Shown here: positions 1 through 8,559 of the stretch, piece by piece | Position numbering within the stretch: position 1 is the stretch's first letter | Layout of the letters: each line of letters begins with the position of its first letter | DNA from: Steroidobacteraceae bacterium | GTDB taxonomy: Bacteria > Pseudomonadota > Gammaproteobacteria > Steroidobacterales > Steroidobacteraceae | Direction of reading: 5' to 3' | DNA length: 57,589 nucleotides | Assembly: GCA_025451845.1 (NCBI GenBank) | Contig: JANWJS010000042.1 | Location: forward strand, 1-57,589 | Notes under the pieces: generated by a model | The model's input: the letters and a program-made list of their open reading frames with translations, nothing else | What the model was told of the DNA's origin: nothing | Databases searched by the model: none | Position numbers and translations under genes: made by a program

Positions 1-1
1 G

Positions 2-571
2 CCGCGCGTCCCATTGGCAGCGGGCCTGCCCAGCCAGTTGCACGTCCGCGCAACCCGCGTGATGCGAGTGATGCGCGTGATGCGCGCGGTGATGCGGCTG
101 TTGCTCAATCCCTTCGTCGCGGGGACGGCTTATGTGGCAACGCTCCTTCTTTGGATGTGGCCGCCGGTCACGTTCGATGTGATGCTGAGCAATGGCCTCT
201 ACAAGTTGATGAGCTGGAGCGTGCTGGCAGGGGCGCTGCCATTCTGGGCGCTCGTGCTCGACCCACGACCCTATCCGCTCGCCCGGCTGAAGCCCGGCCA
301 CCGCATCGTGATGCTGCACCTGGTCATGCTGCCCGTGGTACTCACCGGCGCGGCGCTGACCCTCTCAGGGCTCAGTTGGTACCCCGTGTACGCCGTCTGC
401 GGCCGCTTCCTGCCGATTCCGCCCGTGGCGGACCAACAGCTCGGCGGGGTGGTCATGTGGGTTCTGAGTGCAACGCTCTACGCGATCGCGTTCTTCATCG
501 TGCTCGGCCGCAATCTGGAGCAGGAGGAGGCCGCGCTGACCGTGCGGCAGGTCGCGGATCACTCGTGGTGA
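2..571 (+). CDS. ctaG: Cytochrome c oxidase assembly factor CtaG (caa3 type), 5' truncated by window edge
   Basis: Multi-pass membrane protein of the caa3_CtaG family, which helps mature the CuB/heme centre of caa3-type oxidases. The frame is open to the left edge, so the true start lies outside; the family is usually about 270-300 residues and only about 190 are visible. Seen: several hydrophobic helices, the segment DQQLGGVVMWV typical of the family, and an acidic C-terminus. It is convergent with slyD, overlapping its 3' end by 13 bp, and lies beside the ACIII-caa3 operon it would serve. The N-terminal visible part carries a 9-bp tandem repeat giving a repeated Val-Met-Arg run. Family assignment is fairly secure; the role is inferred from family and context. 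Confidence 0.8.
   Translation, partial: PRVPLAAGLPSQLHVRATRVMRVMRVMRAVMRLLLNPFVAGTAYVATLLLWMWPPVTFDVMLSNGLYKLMSWSVLAGALPFWALVLDPRPYPLARLKPGHRIVMLHLVMLPVVLTGAALTLSGLSWYPVYAVCGRFLPIPPVADQQLGGVVMWVLSATLYAIAFFIVLGRNLEQEEAALTVRQVADHSW
59..97 (+). repeat. Imperfect 9-bp tandem repeat inside ctaG
   Basis: Three consecutive copies of GTGATGCGN at 59-67, 68-76 and 77-85, then a 3-bp GCG, then a fourth copy at 89-97. Translated, they give VMR-VMR-VMR-A-VMR just before a predicted membrane helix. Copy-number change would stay in frame. Confidence 0.8.
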
Positions 572-1047
572 TGATGACCGTCCGGACCGTGCACGTGTCC
601 GTGCGAGAGCTCCTCCTCGGTCGCCTGACGCACCTCCTCGACTTGGACGTCGAAGTTGAGATGCTTTCCTGCGAGCGGGTGATTGCCGTCGAGCGTCACC
701 ATATCGCCCGCTAGACGGGTCACTATCACGGTTCGTGGACCTTGTTCGGTCTGCGCGTGTAGGTGCATGCCCTGGCGCACATCCTTGATACCGCGCAGCG
801 AGCGACGCGGCACACTCTGCACCAGGTTCTTGTCGTATTCGCCGTAACCTTCCGCCGGGGGAATCCGCACGCTGACCTTGTCGCCGACGCCGCGGCCCGT
901 CAGCTCCCGCTCCAGTCCCGGCACGATGTTGCCGCGGCCGTGGAGATAGGCCAGCGGCTCCCCGGAGGCGGAGCTGTCGATTACTACGCCGGAGTCGTCC
1001 TTGAGGGTGTAGTGGATCGTAACGACGCTGTCGGTGGTGATGGTCAT
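559..1047 (-). CDS. slyD: FKBP-type peptidyl-prolyl cis-trans isomerase, SlyD family
   Basis: A 162-residue prolyl isomerase and metallochaperone-like protein. The FKBP fold is split by an insert-in-flap domain: residues 1-70 hold the first FKBP part (VTIHYTLKDDSG, IVPGLE), the middle is the IF chaperone loop, and NHPLAGKHLNFDV begins the return of the FKBP core. The tail HGHVHGPDGHHHHE is histidine-rich, as in metal-binding SlyD proteins. Start chosen at ATG 1047 because a GGAG lies six bases upstream and the protein then has normal family length. It is 52 bp downstream of the enolase-superfamily gene, at the end of the respiratory operon. A role in metal delivery to the oxidase is only inference. 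Confidence 0.9.
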   Translation of the reverse strand: MTITTDSVVTIHYTLKDDSGVVIDSSASGEPLAYLHGRGNIVPGLERELTGRGVGDKVSVRIPPAEGYGEYDKNLVQSVPRRSLRGIKDVRQGMHLHAQTEQGPRTVIVTRLAGDMVTLDGNHPLAGKHLNFDVQVEEVRQATEEELSHGHVHGPDGHHHHE

Positions 1048-1099
1048 CGGAGGCTCCGGGACAGAGGAAGCGTGGCAGTCTATACCAGCGAGGGGCCCC

Positions 1100-2197
1100 T
1101 CACACGGCGAAGCGCTGTGCGTCTGCCTCCTTGAGCTCGAGCCCCAGCCCCGGCCGACCGAGGTCCGGCTCCATTTCACCGCGCACCGGAGAGAGAGACC
1201 CGTCGAACAGCATGTGCTCGATGCGCACGTGATCATGGAAGTATTCCATGTGCCGCACGCGCGGCGCGGCACAACAGACATGCAAGTGGAGTGCGGGCGC
1301 GCAATGACTCGAGAGCGGCAGCAGGAAGGCGTCGGCGATGGCAGCGGCGCGCATGAAGCCCGTGATTCCCATGCATCGGGTCGCATCAGCCTGCAGCACG
1401 TCCACGGCGCCGGCGGCGCACATCCGGCGAAAATAAACGCTGTCGTAGCCATACTCGCCTGCGGTCAGCTCCATCCCCGCCGGAGCGCGATCTCGCACCA
1501 GTTTGAGACCTGCGAGGTCGTCGCTGGAAACCGGCTCTTCGTACCAGGTCACCCCGAGGTCCGCCAGCGCAAGGGCTTGCCGTAGGGCGAACTTGCGCGT
1601 GTACGCGCCGTTGGCGTCGACGAAGATGTCCGGGCTCTCGCCGATGGCAGCGCGCACAGCTTGTACACGCGACACGTCATCGTCGGGATGACGTCCGATC
1701 TTCATCTTGACCCAGCGAAGATCGGCGGCGATCCAGTCCCCGAGTTGCTTCTGCAGCTGCGCGACGGAGTATGAGGTGAAACCGCCGCTGCCGTACACGG
1801 GAACGCGCGGGCGCGCCTGGCCGAGCAGGCTGACGAGCGGCGCGTTCAGGAGCTTGCCTTTGAGGTCCCACAGGGCGCTGTCCGCGGCGGCAATGGCCAT
1901 CGAGCAGATCCCCGGCGCGCCGATGTTGCGGACCGAATGCACCATCGCATCCCAACACTCGGTGGTGGCGAACGCGTCGCGTCCCAGCAGCAGCGCTGCC
2001 AGCTTATCCTCGATCAGGTGCGCCGCGGCGCTGTGTCCATAGGTATAGCCGAATCCGCGCCGGCCGCCGGCGCTCACGTGCGCGACTACCAATGTGGTCG
2101 AATCCCATTCGAGAGTGCCATCGGATTCCGGCTGATCGGTAGGGATCCGATACGCGCGGGCCGAGACGTTATCGATGGACGCTGCGGAGTCTCGCAT
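1100..2197 (-). CDS. Enolase-superfamily enzyme, mandelate racemase subgroup
   Basis: A 365-residue TIM-barrel enzyme that would abstract a proton alpha to a carboxylate. All expected residues are visible at nearly mandelate racemase numbering: K164 and K166 in VKMKIG, metal ligands D194 (VDANG), E220 (YEEP) and E248 (GEYGYD), the D271 (QADATRCMG) - H298 (SSHCAP) dyad, and E318. This favours an acid-sugar dehydratase or racemase; the substrate cannot be read from sequence. It follows coxIV by 46 bp on the same strand, so it may be co-transcribed with the oxidase genes, although no metabolic link to respiration is evident. It contains no membrane or signal segment. Confidence 0.85.
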   Translation of the reverse strand: MRDSAASIDNVSARAYRIPTDQPESDGTLEWDSTTLVVAHVSAGGRRGFGYTYGHSAAAHLIEDKLAALLLGRDAFATTECWDAMVHSVRNIGAPGICSMAIAAADSALWDLKGKLLNAPLVSLLGQARPRVPVYGSGGFTSYSVAQLQKQLGDWIAADLRWVKMKIGRHPDDDVSRVQAVRAAIGESPDIFVDANGAYTRKFALRQALALADLGVTWYEEPVSSDDLAGLKLVRDRAPAGMELTAGEYGYDSVYFRRMCAAGAVDVLQADATRCMGITGFMRAAAIADAFLLPLSSHCAPALHLHVCCAAPRVRHMEYFHDHVRIEHMLFDGSLSPVRGEMEPDLGRPGLGLELKEADAQRFAV

Positions 2198-2243
2198 GCG
2201 GATGGCTCTTCGCAGGAAGCGTGCCGCCGGCTACAGCGTGGGA

Positions 2244-2522
2244 TCAGGAAGCTACCGGGTGTCGCGTCAGGTAATCCGTCAGGCTGAGCCCGAGCAGAAG
2301 CACGATCCAGAGCAGACCCGTCACGGCAATGAGCCGTACCAGGAGCCCGCTCCAGCGCAGCCGCATGAAGAACGTCCACACGAGCAGCGCCTGGATGAAG
2401 CCAATGGTGACGCAGACGATCGAATTGAAGCGGCCCATGGGAATATAGGCACTGCCGGTGGACACGCCGAGGAGCGCGATGACCGCCAGCCATACTCCGA
2501 TCAGCCGCAGTGTGGATGTCAT
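2244..2522 (-). CDS. coxD: Cytochrome c oxidase subunit IV (prokaryotic COX4 family)
   Basis: A 92-residue, three-helix membrane protein matching the small subunit IV that follows subunit III in heme-copper oxidase operons. The start at ATG 2522 was preferred over an upstream in-frame start at 2585 because it forms an ATGA overlap with the coxIII stop, the pattern used throughout this operon, and gives the normal length. Hydrophobic stretches lie at about residues 5-25, 35-55 and 60-82. It probably helps assembly or stability of the caa3 complex and is the last clear oxidase gene. Confidence 0.85.
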   Translation of the reverse strand: MTSTLRLIGVWLAVIALLGVSTGSAYIPMGRFNSIVCVTIGFIQALLVWTFFMRLRWSGLLVRLIAVTGLLWIVLLLGLSLTDYLTRHPVAS

Positions 2523-3148
2523 GGCCGGTGCACCAGATAGAGGATGGGATAAAGAAAGATCCAGACCGTGTCGACCAGCGCCCAATAGAGCGCCGCGAGC
2601 TCCACGGCTTGCGAGTTCTGCTCCGTATAAGTCCCACGGGCCACGCCAACCAGCATCACCGAGAGGACTCCGAGGCCTACGGTGAGGTGTATCGCATGCG
2701 CTCCGGTCATGACGAAGTACATGAAAAAGAACAGGCGCTCACCGCCTGCGAGGCGGCCGCTGACCGCGAAATCCCCCCACGGCACGAGGTGACTCTCGAT
2801 GTCTACGTGGTACTCGTAGCACTTGATCGCGAGAAACAGGATTCCGAGCGCCAGAGTCGCGGCCAACAGCCTGACGCTCGCGCGCTGCGCGCCCAGCCTC
2901 AGGCTGCGCGCGGCCAGCGCCATCGTGAGGCTGCTCGTGAAGAGCACGAACGCATTGACGCTGCCCAACAGGAGGTCGGTGTGTGCGCTCGCGTCTGCGA
3001 ACGCCTGGGGATGATTGATCCGAGTGATGGTGTAGCCGTAGAAGAGCAGGCCGAAGAACATCACTTCCGAGGCGAGGAATATCCACAGCCCGACTTCGGA
3101 GTCGGTGTCGTTCGCGCGGCGGCCGACCGCCTCGGCGCTCGCGCTCAT
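2519..3148 (-). CDS. coxC: Cytochrome c oxidase subunit III
   Basis: A 209-residue subunit III of the heme-copper oxidase, with about five predicted helices. Typical segments are [15 protein letters not shown] near the N-terminus (the conserved Glu in SEVMFF), [12 protein letters not shown] in the middle, [12 protein letters not shown], and [17 protein letters not shown] at the C-terminus. It has no cofactor of its own and stabilises subunit I. The start at ATG 3148 overlaps the coxI stop by 4 bp (ATGA); longer upstream extensions would run inside coxI and are not family-like. The length suits the five-helix prokaryotic form. Confidence 0.93.
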   Translation of the reverse strand: MSASAEAVGRRANDTDSEVGLWIFLASEVMFFGLLFYGYTITRINHPQAFADASAHTDLLLGSVNAFVLFTSSLTMALAARSLRLGAQRASVRLLAATLALGILFLAIKCYEYHVDIESHLVPWGDFAVSGRLAGGERLFFFMYFVMTGAHAIHLTVGLGVLSVMLVGVARGTYTEQNSQAVELAALYWALVDTVWIFLYPILYLVHRP

Positions 3149-4782
3149 CGCCTGGCCTCCTCTGCCGCTTCCGGGTCGTAATCGTACGGGCGCTCCGGGA
3201 TGCTCGGCGGCGCATCGAAATTCTCGACCGGCGGCGGCGAGCGGGTCTGCCATTCCAGACCCTTGGCGCCCCACGGATTGTCCGGAGCGCGCGCCCCGTG
3301 GAGTGCCGACCATGTCAGATAGATGAGCGGCAGCACGTAGCCTGCCGCCAGGATGGAGGCGCCGGCGGAGGAAAGGATGTTGAGGAACTGGAAGTGCGGC
3401 GAATACTCGAAGTAACGCCGTGGCATTCCCTCGATACCGAGAATGAACTGCGGGAAGAAGGTGAGGTTGAAGCCGACGAAGATCACGATGGCGGCAAGGC
3501 GCGACCCGCTCTCTGAATATAATTTGCCGGTGATCTTGGGCCACCAGAAATGCAGTCCGGCGAAGTAGGCCATGACCGAGCCGCCCACCATGATGTAGTG
3601 GAAATGCGCGACCACGAAGTAGGTTCGCGACAGGTCCACATCCATGCCGAGGGAGGCCAGATAGAGCCCGGTCAGCCCGCCGATCAGGAAGAGTCCCACG
3701 AAGCCGAGGGCATACAACATGGGCGCTTCGAACGTGATCGATCCCTTATAGAGCGTCGCCGTCCAGTTGAATACCTTGATCGCCGAGGGAATGGCGACGA
3801 TATAGCTCAGGAAGGAGAAGACCAGGCTGGCGTAGAGCGACTGGCCCGCGACGAACATGTGGTGGCCCCAGACCATGAAGCCGAAGGCGGCGATGGCGGC
3901 GATGGCGTACGCCATGGTGCGGTAGCCGAACACCGGCTTGCGCGCGAAACAGGTGATCACCTCGCTCGCCACCCCCATCGCCGGCAGCACCATGATGTAG
4001 ACCGCCGGGTGTGAGTAGAACCAGAACATGTGCTGGAACAGGACGGGGTCGCCTCCGAGCGTCGCGTCGAAGATTCCGAGGCCGAAGACGCGCTGCATCG
4101 CGAGCAGGAGCAACGTCATCGCGAGCACGGGAGTCGCCAGCACCAGGATGATGCTGGTCGCATAGATGGCCCAGACGAAGAGCGGCAGCCTGAACCAGGT
4201 GAGCCCCGGAGCGCGCAACCGATGCACAGTGACGATGAAATTCAGGCCCGTCATGATCGACGAGAATCCGGTGACGAAGACGCCCACGAGTCCGTAGATC
4301 ACCTGCGTCTGCGAGAAGCGGGTCGAGTACGGCGTATAGAAGGTCCAGCCGGTATCGATACCGCCGGCGATCAGCGTCACGATGACGAAGCAACCGCCGA
4401 GTGCGAAGACATACCAGCTCAGCAGGTTGACCCGCGGCAGCGCCACGTCCTTCGCGCCGACCATCAGCGGGATGAGGAAGTTGCCGAGCGTGGCCGGGAT
4501 GGACGGGATGAGGAAGAACCACACCATGATCACGCCGTGCGCCGTGAATAGCTTGTTGTAGGTGCCGGCGCTCATCAGGATGGGCGTGGGCGAGACTAGC
4601 TCGAGGCGCATCAGCGTCGCTGCAGCCCCGCCTATGAAGAAGAAGGCCGTAATGGTCACACCGTAGAGGATCGCGATGCGCTTGTGGTCCGTGGTGGTCA
4701 GCCAGGACCAGAGGCTGTATCCATTGGTGAGATAGTTGCTTTGCGGCTCGGGCGCGGCCGGCTCGGCGATCGCAGTGCTCAT
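3145..4782 (-). CDS. coxA: Cytochrome c oxidase subunit I, A2-type heme-copper oxidase
   Basis: The 545-residue catalytic subunit that reduces O2 and pumps protons. Visible ligands: H82 and H395 for the low-spin heme, H258, H307 and H308 for CuB, and H393 for the high-spin heme. Y262 follows H258 at the position of the cross-linked Tyr. D112 ([11 protein letters not shown]) marks the D-channel entrance and K336 (IPSAIKVF) the K-channel. The helix VI motif is Y256-S257-H-P-A-V-Y, where A1 oxidases have a Glu in GHPEVY; this YS form is the hallmark of A2-type enzymes. It has 4-bp overlaps with coxII upstream and coxIII downstream. The C-terminal tail is Pro/Glu-rich and cytoplasmic. Confidence 0.97.
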   Translation of the reverse strand: MSTAIAEPAAPEPQSNYLTNGYSLWSWLTTTDHKRIAILYGVTITAFFFIGGAAATLMRLELVSPTPILMSAGTYNKLFTAHGVIMVWFFLIPSIPATLGNFLIPLMVGAKDVALPRVNLLSWYVFALGGCFVIVTLIAGGIDTGWTFYTPYSTRFSQTQVIYGLVGVFVTGFSSIMTGLNFIVTVHRLRAPGLTWFRLPLFVWAIYATSIILVLATPVLAMTLLLLAMQRVFGLGIFDATLGGDPVLFQHMFWFYSHPAVYIMVLPAMGVASEVITCFARKPVFGYRTMAYAIAAIAAFGFMVWGHHMFVAGQSLYASLVFSFLSYIVAIPSAIKVFNWTATLYKGSITFEAPMLYALGFVGLFLIGGLTGLYLASLGMDVDLSRTYFVVAHFHYIMVGGSVMAYFAGLHFWWPKITGKLYSESGSRLAAIVIFVGFNLTFFPQFILGIEGMPRRYFEYSPHFQFLNILSSAGASILAAGYVLPLIYLTWSALHGARAPDNPWGAKGLEWQTRSPPPVENFDAPPSIPERPYDYDPEAAEEARR

Positions 4783-5768
4783 GGCAGGTGATTCCCCTGT
4801 GGCACATCCGGGGAGGTATTGGCGAGTGAGCGCAGAAACGCGGTGAGCTCGAGGATGTCCTGCTGGCTCACGCGTCCCTGGAAGGACGGCATGTCGTTGG
4901 CATATCCGGCGGGGATCTGCTTCGCGGGCTGCAAAATCTTGTCGCGAATGTAGGCCTCATCGAAGCGGACGAAAGTGCCGTCGGCGAGCGGCACCATCCG
5001 CCCGTAGAGCCCGGCGAGGCTCGGCGCGTGGAGGGTGGAGCTCGGCCCGTGGCAGCCGCTGCAGCCGAGCTCGCGGAATCGGTCGAATCCGAGTCTGGCC
5101 AGGGTCGGCTCCTCGCTGCCGCTCGCGAGCCAGCGGCCGTAGTCACCTTCGCTCATCACGTACACGGTCCCGGTCATCAGGGAATGAGCCGTGCCGCAAT
5201 ACTCGTCGCAGCGCAGCGGATACACTCCTCGCAGCGTGGGCTCGAACCACAGCACCGTATATCGGCCGGGCAGCACGTCCCGCTTCTCGCGAAAGGCGGG
5301 CACGTAGAAGTCGTGGATGACGTCCTGCGAGGTCATCACGAGCTTGATGGGCCGGTCGACGGGCACATGCAGCTCGTTGATCTCGCGCCGGCCGTTGGAA
5401 TGCTCGACTTTCCACATCCACTGCTTGGCGGTCACATAGATCGCGAGCGCATTGCGCGGCGGATCGTCGTAGATGTAGTAGAGCCGCGCGCCCCAGCCGA
5501 AGAAGATGAAGAAGAACGCGAGCGGCACGAGGATCCAGACCGTCTCGATCCGGCGGCTGCGCCTCTTGCCGGAGGCGAGATCCGGAAGCTTGCGATTCAC
5601 CGGCGTGCCGCGCCGATAGCGGAAGCAGAAGTAGGCAATGGTGAGGGTGATACCGATGGTCACGAAGCCGCAGACGCCCGTCAGGGCCCAGAAGAGGCCG
5701 TCGACCTTGTCCGCGTAAGGTGTTGCCGCAGCCGGCAAGGCGAGGATCGCCTCGGTCGCCTGCATCAT
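4779..5768 (-). CDS. coxB: Cytochrome c oxidase subunit II with fused C-terminal cytochrome c (caa3 type)
   Basis: A 329-residue electron-entry subunit. Two N-terminal helices (about 25-50 and 77-99) precede a periplasmic cupredoxin domain with CuA ligands H152, C187, E189, C191, H195 and M198 ([12 protein letters not shown]). Residues 225-316 form a cytochrome c domain with C236-S-G-C239-H240 and a likely axial M293 in NDMPSF. The fused heme domain defines a caa3 oxidase and would accept electrons directly from the ACIII complex encoded upstream. The start ATG 5768 overlaps the stop of the preceding gene (ATGA); M2 at 5765 is an equally close alternative. Confidence 0.96.
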   Translation of the reverse strand: MMQATEAILALPAAATPYADKVDGLFWALTGVCGFVTIGITLTIAYFCFRYRRGTPVNRKLPDLASGKRRSRRIETVWILVPLAFFFIFFGWGARLYYIYDDPPRNALAIYVTAKQWMWKVEHSNGRREINELHVPVDRPIKLVMTSQDVIHDFYVPAFREKRDVLPGRYTVLWFEPTLRGVYPLRCDEYCGTAHSLMTGTVYVMSEGDYGRWLASGSEEPTLARLGFDRFRELGCSGCHGPSSTLHAPSLAGLYGRMVPLADGTFVRFDEAYIRDKILQPAKQIPAGYANDMPSFQGRVSQQDILELTAFLRSLANTSPDVPQGNHLP

Positions 5769-6160
5769 GGCCGACTCCGGCTCGGGGACGGCGCGGCAGG
5801 ACGAGAAGCGGGCTGAGTAGACGGCGGCTGCGGACCACCTCGCGCGGCGAGGATTTGCATGGCCCTGCTGATGGGGATCTGCACGATTCCGCCGCGGCGA
5901 TCGACCCATTGGTAGCTGGACAGTTTGGCGCGCTGCTCTTCGTCGTAGCGCTGACGGTCGCTGAGCGGATGCGCCTGCAGATGCGGCTCAGGCATCGGGT
6001 TGTGCTCCGCCCGCGCGAGCGGCCGTTCGAAGCCGCCAAAGAAAGCGACCAGCCAAAGACAGACTCCGACTGCGAGTGCGATGGCGACGCTGATGATGGC
6101 GCCCGCGACGAGCAAGCCACGCAGATCGGGCTCCTGCGATTCGTGCTGTCGCTCAGCCAT
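5765..6160 (-). CDS. Single-span membrane protein between actF and coxII (ACIII-caa3 accessory)
   Basis: A 131-residue protein with one helix at about residues 15-42 and a soluble tail, probably periplasmic. The tail holds PEPHLQ and a later segment SYQWVDRRGGIVQIPI followed by a Pro/Ser-rich end. From memory, short proteins with a P-x-LQ motif and a YxWVD...G.VRIPI block recur beside ACIII/caa3 genes, but this was not checked against a database. It has no heme motif or metal-binding cluster. The start at 6160 overlaps the actF stop by 8 bp and the stop overlaps coxII. A structural or assembly link between the two complexes is inference. Confidence 0.72.
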   Translation of the reverse strand: MAERQHESQEPDLRGLLVAGAIISVAIALAVGVCLWLVAFFGGFERPLARAEHNPMPEPHLQAHPLSDRQRYDEEQRAKLSSYQWVDRRGGIVQIPISRAMQILAARGGPQPPSTQPASRPAAPSPSRSRP

Positions 6161-7373
6161 GCCTGGCGCTCTCCCGTGCCGGGGCCTGCGGCTGCGGCAA
6201 CACTTCGGCGCCGCCATGCTCGAACGATGGATGCAAGGCCAGATCGCGAAGAACGAGCCACACCCAGAGCCCGCCGATGCCCAGCGTCGCGGCTGCATCC
6301 GTCCAACCGAGCGAGAGACCCGAGCTGGCCACCGACGGCTTGACGAGCCAGACGACGTACAGCCAGTGAGAGGCGAGCACGAGGCCAGCAATGGCCAGCA
6401 GCGTGTGGGCATCGCGCTTCAGGCGCCGAAACAGCAGCAGGAGGAAGGGAGCGCCGAACTGCGCGCACTCGATGGTGTACGTCACCCACCGCCAGCTCGA
6501 ATGCCACCGCGGCAGGTACCATGCGGTCTCGTGCGGCAGGTCGCCCGCCCAGACGATGATCCATTGCGAGTAGGCGACATACGCCCACATGAGAACGTAG
6601 ACGAAGAGGAGCGTGCCGAGGTCGATGCAACGGTGAGCGGTGAGCTCCGGAGGCCGCGGCGAGCTTTGTGAGAAGACGCCCGCATTGCGTCGCAAACCAA
6701 GATGCAGAGCCGTCGCGCAGCAGACCGCCAGCGCGAACGCGCCGAGATTCTGACCGGTCATGAAGATTGGCCCTGAGACGGTCGAGCGCCAAAGCGGAGT
6801 GAGCGATTCGATCCAGTCGGCACTGGCGAACATCGCCGTCGCGGCATAGACGAGCAGCCCGATCGCACTGACGACGGTGAGCGGCTGACCGGCGCGCATG
6901 CCGCGGACCATGAGCCGGCTCAGCACCAGCCAGGCCACCAGATAGGCCGCGCTACGCGCCACGAAGAAAGTCGGGTTGAGGTACCACTGTTGCGAATATC
7001 CGTCGGACCCCGTGAGCCCGGGGCCCCCGATGGTCCACGTGAAGAGGCGCGCCAGGCCGAAGCCGATGGGCACGAACAGCAGCGCGAGGAGGAGCAGAGG
7101 AGCGAGTGCCGCCTCGAGCCAGCGGCGCACGGCGACGCCCCAGTCGCCACCCGTCAGGTGATAGATCATGAGGGTCGTCATGGAGCCGACCGTCAGGCCG
7201 AGAAAATAGAGCCAGGCGCTGAAGTACGATTGCAGCGCCGCGGAGGGATGCGAAGCCGCATCCCAGCCGCAGGCTGCCAGGGCCGCTAACCCGATGAGCA
7301 GCGCGACCCAACGGTGGCGCCCGATGCGGGTCAGAAGCGGCGGCCCGTCGTGCAGCGCGAGCGGGGCGCTCAT
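6153..7373 (-). CDS. actF: Alternative Complex III subunit ActF (NrfD/PsrC-like quinol-binding membrane subunit)
   Basis: A 406-residue integral membrane protein with about ten helices, paralogous to ActC. The family lacks heme and is one of two NrfD-type subunits of ACIII; it is thought to be involved in proton movement or structural symmetry rather than primary quinol oxidation. Typical segments include FMTGQNLGAFAL and WAYVAYSQWIIVWAGDLPHE near the middle. The start at ATG 7373 gives an ATGA overlap with the actE stop; the longer frame upstream is rejected because it runs inside actE and is not hydrophobic. The downstream neighbour overlaps it by 8 bp. Confidence 0.9.
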   Translation of the reverse strand: MSAPLALHDGPPLLTRIGRHRWVALLIGLAALAACGWDAASHPSAALQSYFSAWLYFLGLTVGSMTTLMIYHLTGGDWGVAVRRWLEAALAPLLLLALLFVPIGFGLARLFTWTIGGPGLTGSDGYSQQWYLNPTFFVARSAAYLVAWLVLSRLMVRGMRAGQPLTVVSAIGLLVYAATAMFASADWIESLTPLWRSTVSGPIFMTGQNLGAFALAVCCATALHLGLRRNAGVFSQSSPRPPELTAHRCIDLGTLLFVYVLMWAYVAYSQWIIVWAGDLPHETAWYLPRWHSSWRWVTYTIECAQFGAPFLLLLFRRLKRDAHTLLAIAGLVLASHWLYVVWLVKPSVASSGLSLGWTDAAATLGIGGLWVWLVLRDLALHPSFEHGGAEVLPQPQAPARESARHG

Positions 7374-7996
7374 GGCGCCGGTCCCCCAGCCCCGCCGCGT
7401 CGCGGTGCGGCCAGCGGCTGAGCCTCGAGGCGCTGCCGTGCCACTGCGGGAACATCCGCCAGCGGCGCGTGCCAGGCAAGCTGCAGCGCGCGGATATAGG
7501 CGATCACGTTCCACCGATCGGCAGGAGCGAGCCGATCGCCGTACGGATACATGATTCCGTAGCCGTGGGTGATCACATCGTAGAAGAGGCTGTCCGGCGC
7601 CGTGCGCAGCTGCGCCGAGTGGTAGCTGGGAGGATGCGGGAAGCCGCGTTGTGTGATGTAGCCGTTGCCATCGCCGGCCGGCCCGTGACAGGGCGCGCAG
7701 TAGATACCGAATTCCTGGCGGCCACGCTCCAGGGCTGCGACCGTGTACCGCGGTCCATTACCGGGCGCCGGAATCACTCCCTGGCGGCCGCTCGAGCTTT
7801 CCGCGAGCGGACCGGCGCTGACGGCGACCGTATCGGCCTCGAGCGGCCGCGACGCGCGCCCATCGGCCCAAAGGGAGCTGTACGTGAGGGGATCGTCTCT
7901 GCCCTGGCGGTACATGTCCTTCACGCCGTTCTCGCAGCCACCCGACAGCGTCGCGGCGGTGAGCGTGAGAACCAGAGTCCACAGGCCGGCCCTCAC
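7370..7996 (-). CDS. actE: Alternative Complex III subunit ActE, monoheme cytochrome c
   Basis: A 208-residue exported cytochrome. A short hydrophobic N-terminus ends in LSGGC, so lipid anchoring at that Cys is likely although the -3 residue is not ideal for a lipobox. The heme site is CAPCH (IYCAPCHGPAGDG), and MYPYGDRL downstream is a likely axial Met region. ActE is the peripheral cytochrome that passes electrons onward from ActA. The start was taken as GTG 7996, which overlaps the actD stop as GTGA, matching the coupling elsewhere; no ATG is well placed. The C-terminus is Ala/Arg/Gly-rich. Confidence 0.9.
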   Translation of the reverse strand: MRAGLWTLVLTLTAATLSGGCENGVKDMYRQGRDDPLTYSSLWADGRASRPLEADTVAVSAGPLAESSSGRQGVIPAPGNGPRYTVAALERGRQEFGIYCAPCHGPAGDGNGYITQRGFPHPPSYHSAQLRTAPDSLFYDVITHGYGIMYPYGDRLAPADRWNVIAYIRALQLAWHAPLADVPAVARQRLEAQPLAAPRRGGAGGPAP

Positions 7997-8559
7997 GCGG
8001 GCTCCTCCGGATTCATCGGCGTGTTTGCCACGCGCAGCGGTGACAGTGCCATGAGCCACGCATGCGTGCGCTCGATGTGGAACATCGGGTCCTCGCTGCG
8101 AATGCAGAGAAAGAACCGATCGCGCGACACGCGTCGGAAATCCGGAGTGTCGAAGGCCGGATGCCGCAGGCGCGGCAGACCGGCGAACCAGAGCATGCCG
8201 CCGAAAGCGCAGAGGCAGGCGCCGAGAATGCCGAGCTCGATCGTGCTCGGGATGAAGGCCGGCCAGCTGTAGAGCGGGCGGCCTCCCGCGTTGAGCGGAT
8301 AGTCGAGGACGGCCGAGTACCACTGCAGGAACCAACCCGTCGCGGCGCCCAGCAGGCCGCCGATCAGCGTGAGCAACGGGATCGGGCTTTTGCGCAGGCC
8401 GAGCGCTTCGGCGAGGCCGTCGACCGGATAGGGCGTGTAAGCCTCGACCCGCTCGTAGCCGGCGCCGCGGCTCGCGCGCACCGCAGCGAGGATCTCCCCG
8501 GCGCTGGCGAACTCCGCCATCAGGCCGTAACAGCGGCTGCGCCGGGATGCAGCACTCAT
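7993..8559 (-). CDS. actD: Alternative Complex III subunit ActD (DUF3341)
   Basis: A 188-residue protein with two helices (about 58-80 and 105-128) and a soluble N-terminal ferredoxin-like region, as in DUF3341/ActD. Typical features are YGLMAEFASAGEILAA at the start, AYTPYPVDGLAEALG, and the charged tail after the second helix. It carries no cofactor and packs beside ActC in the membrane arm of ACIII. It overlaps actC by 4 bp upstream and actE by 4 bp downstream. Confidence 0.92.
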   Translation of the reverse strand: MSAASRRSRCYGLMAEFASAGEILAAVRASRGAGYERVEAYTPYPVDGLAEALGLRKSPIPLLTLIGGLLGAATGWFLQWYSAVLDYPLNAGGRPLYSWPAFIPSTIELGILGACLCAFGGMLWFAGLPRLRHPAFDTPDFRRVSRDRFFLCIRSEDPMFHIERTHAWLMALSPLRVANTPMNPEEPA

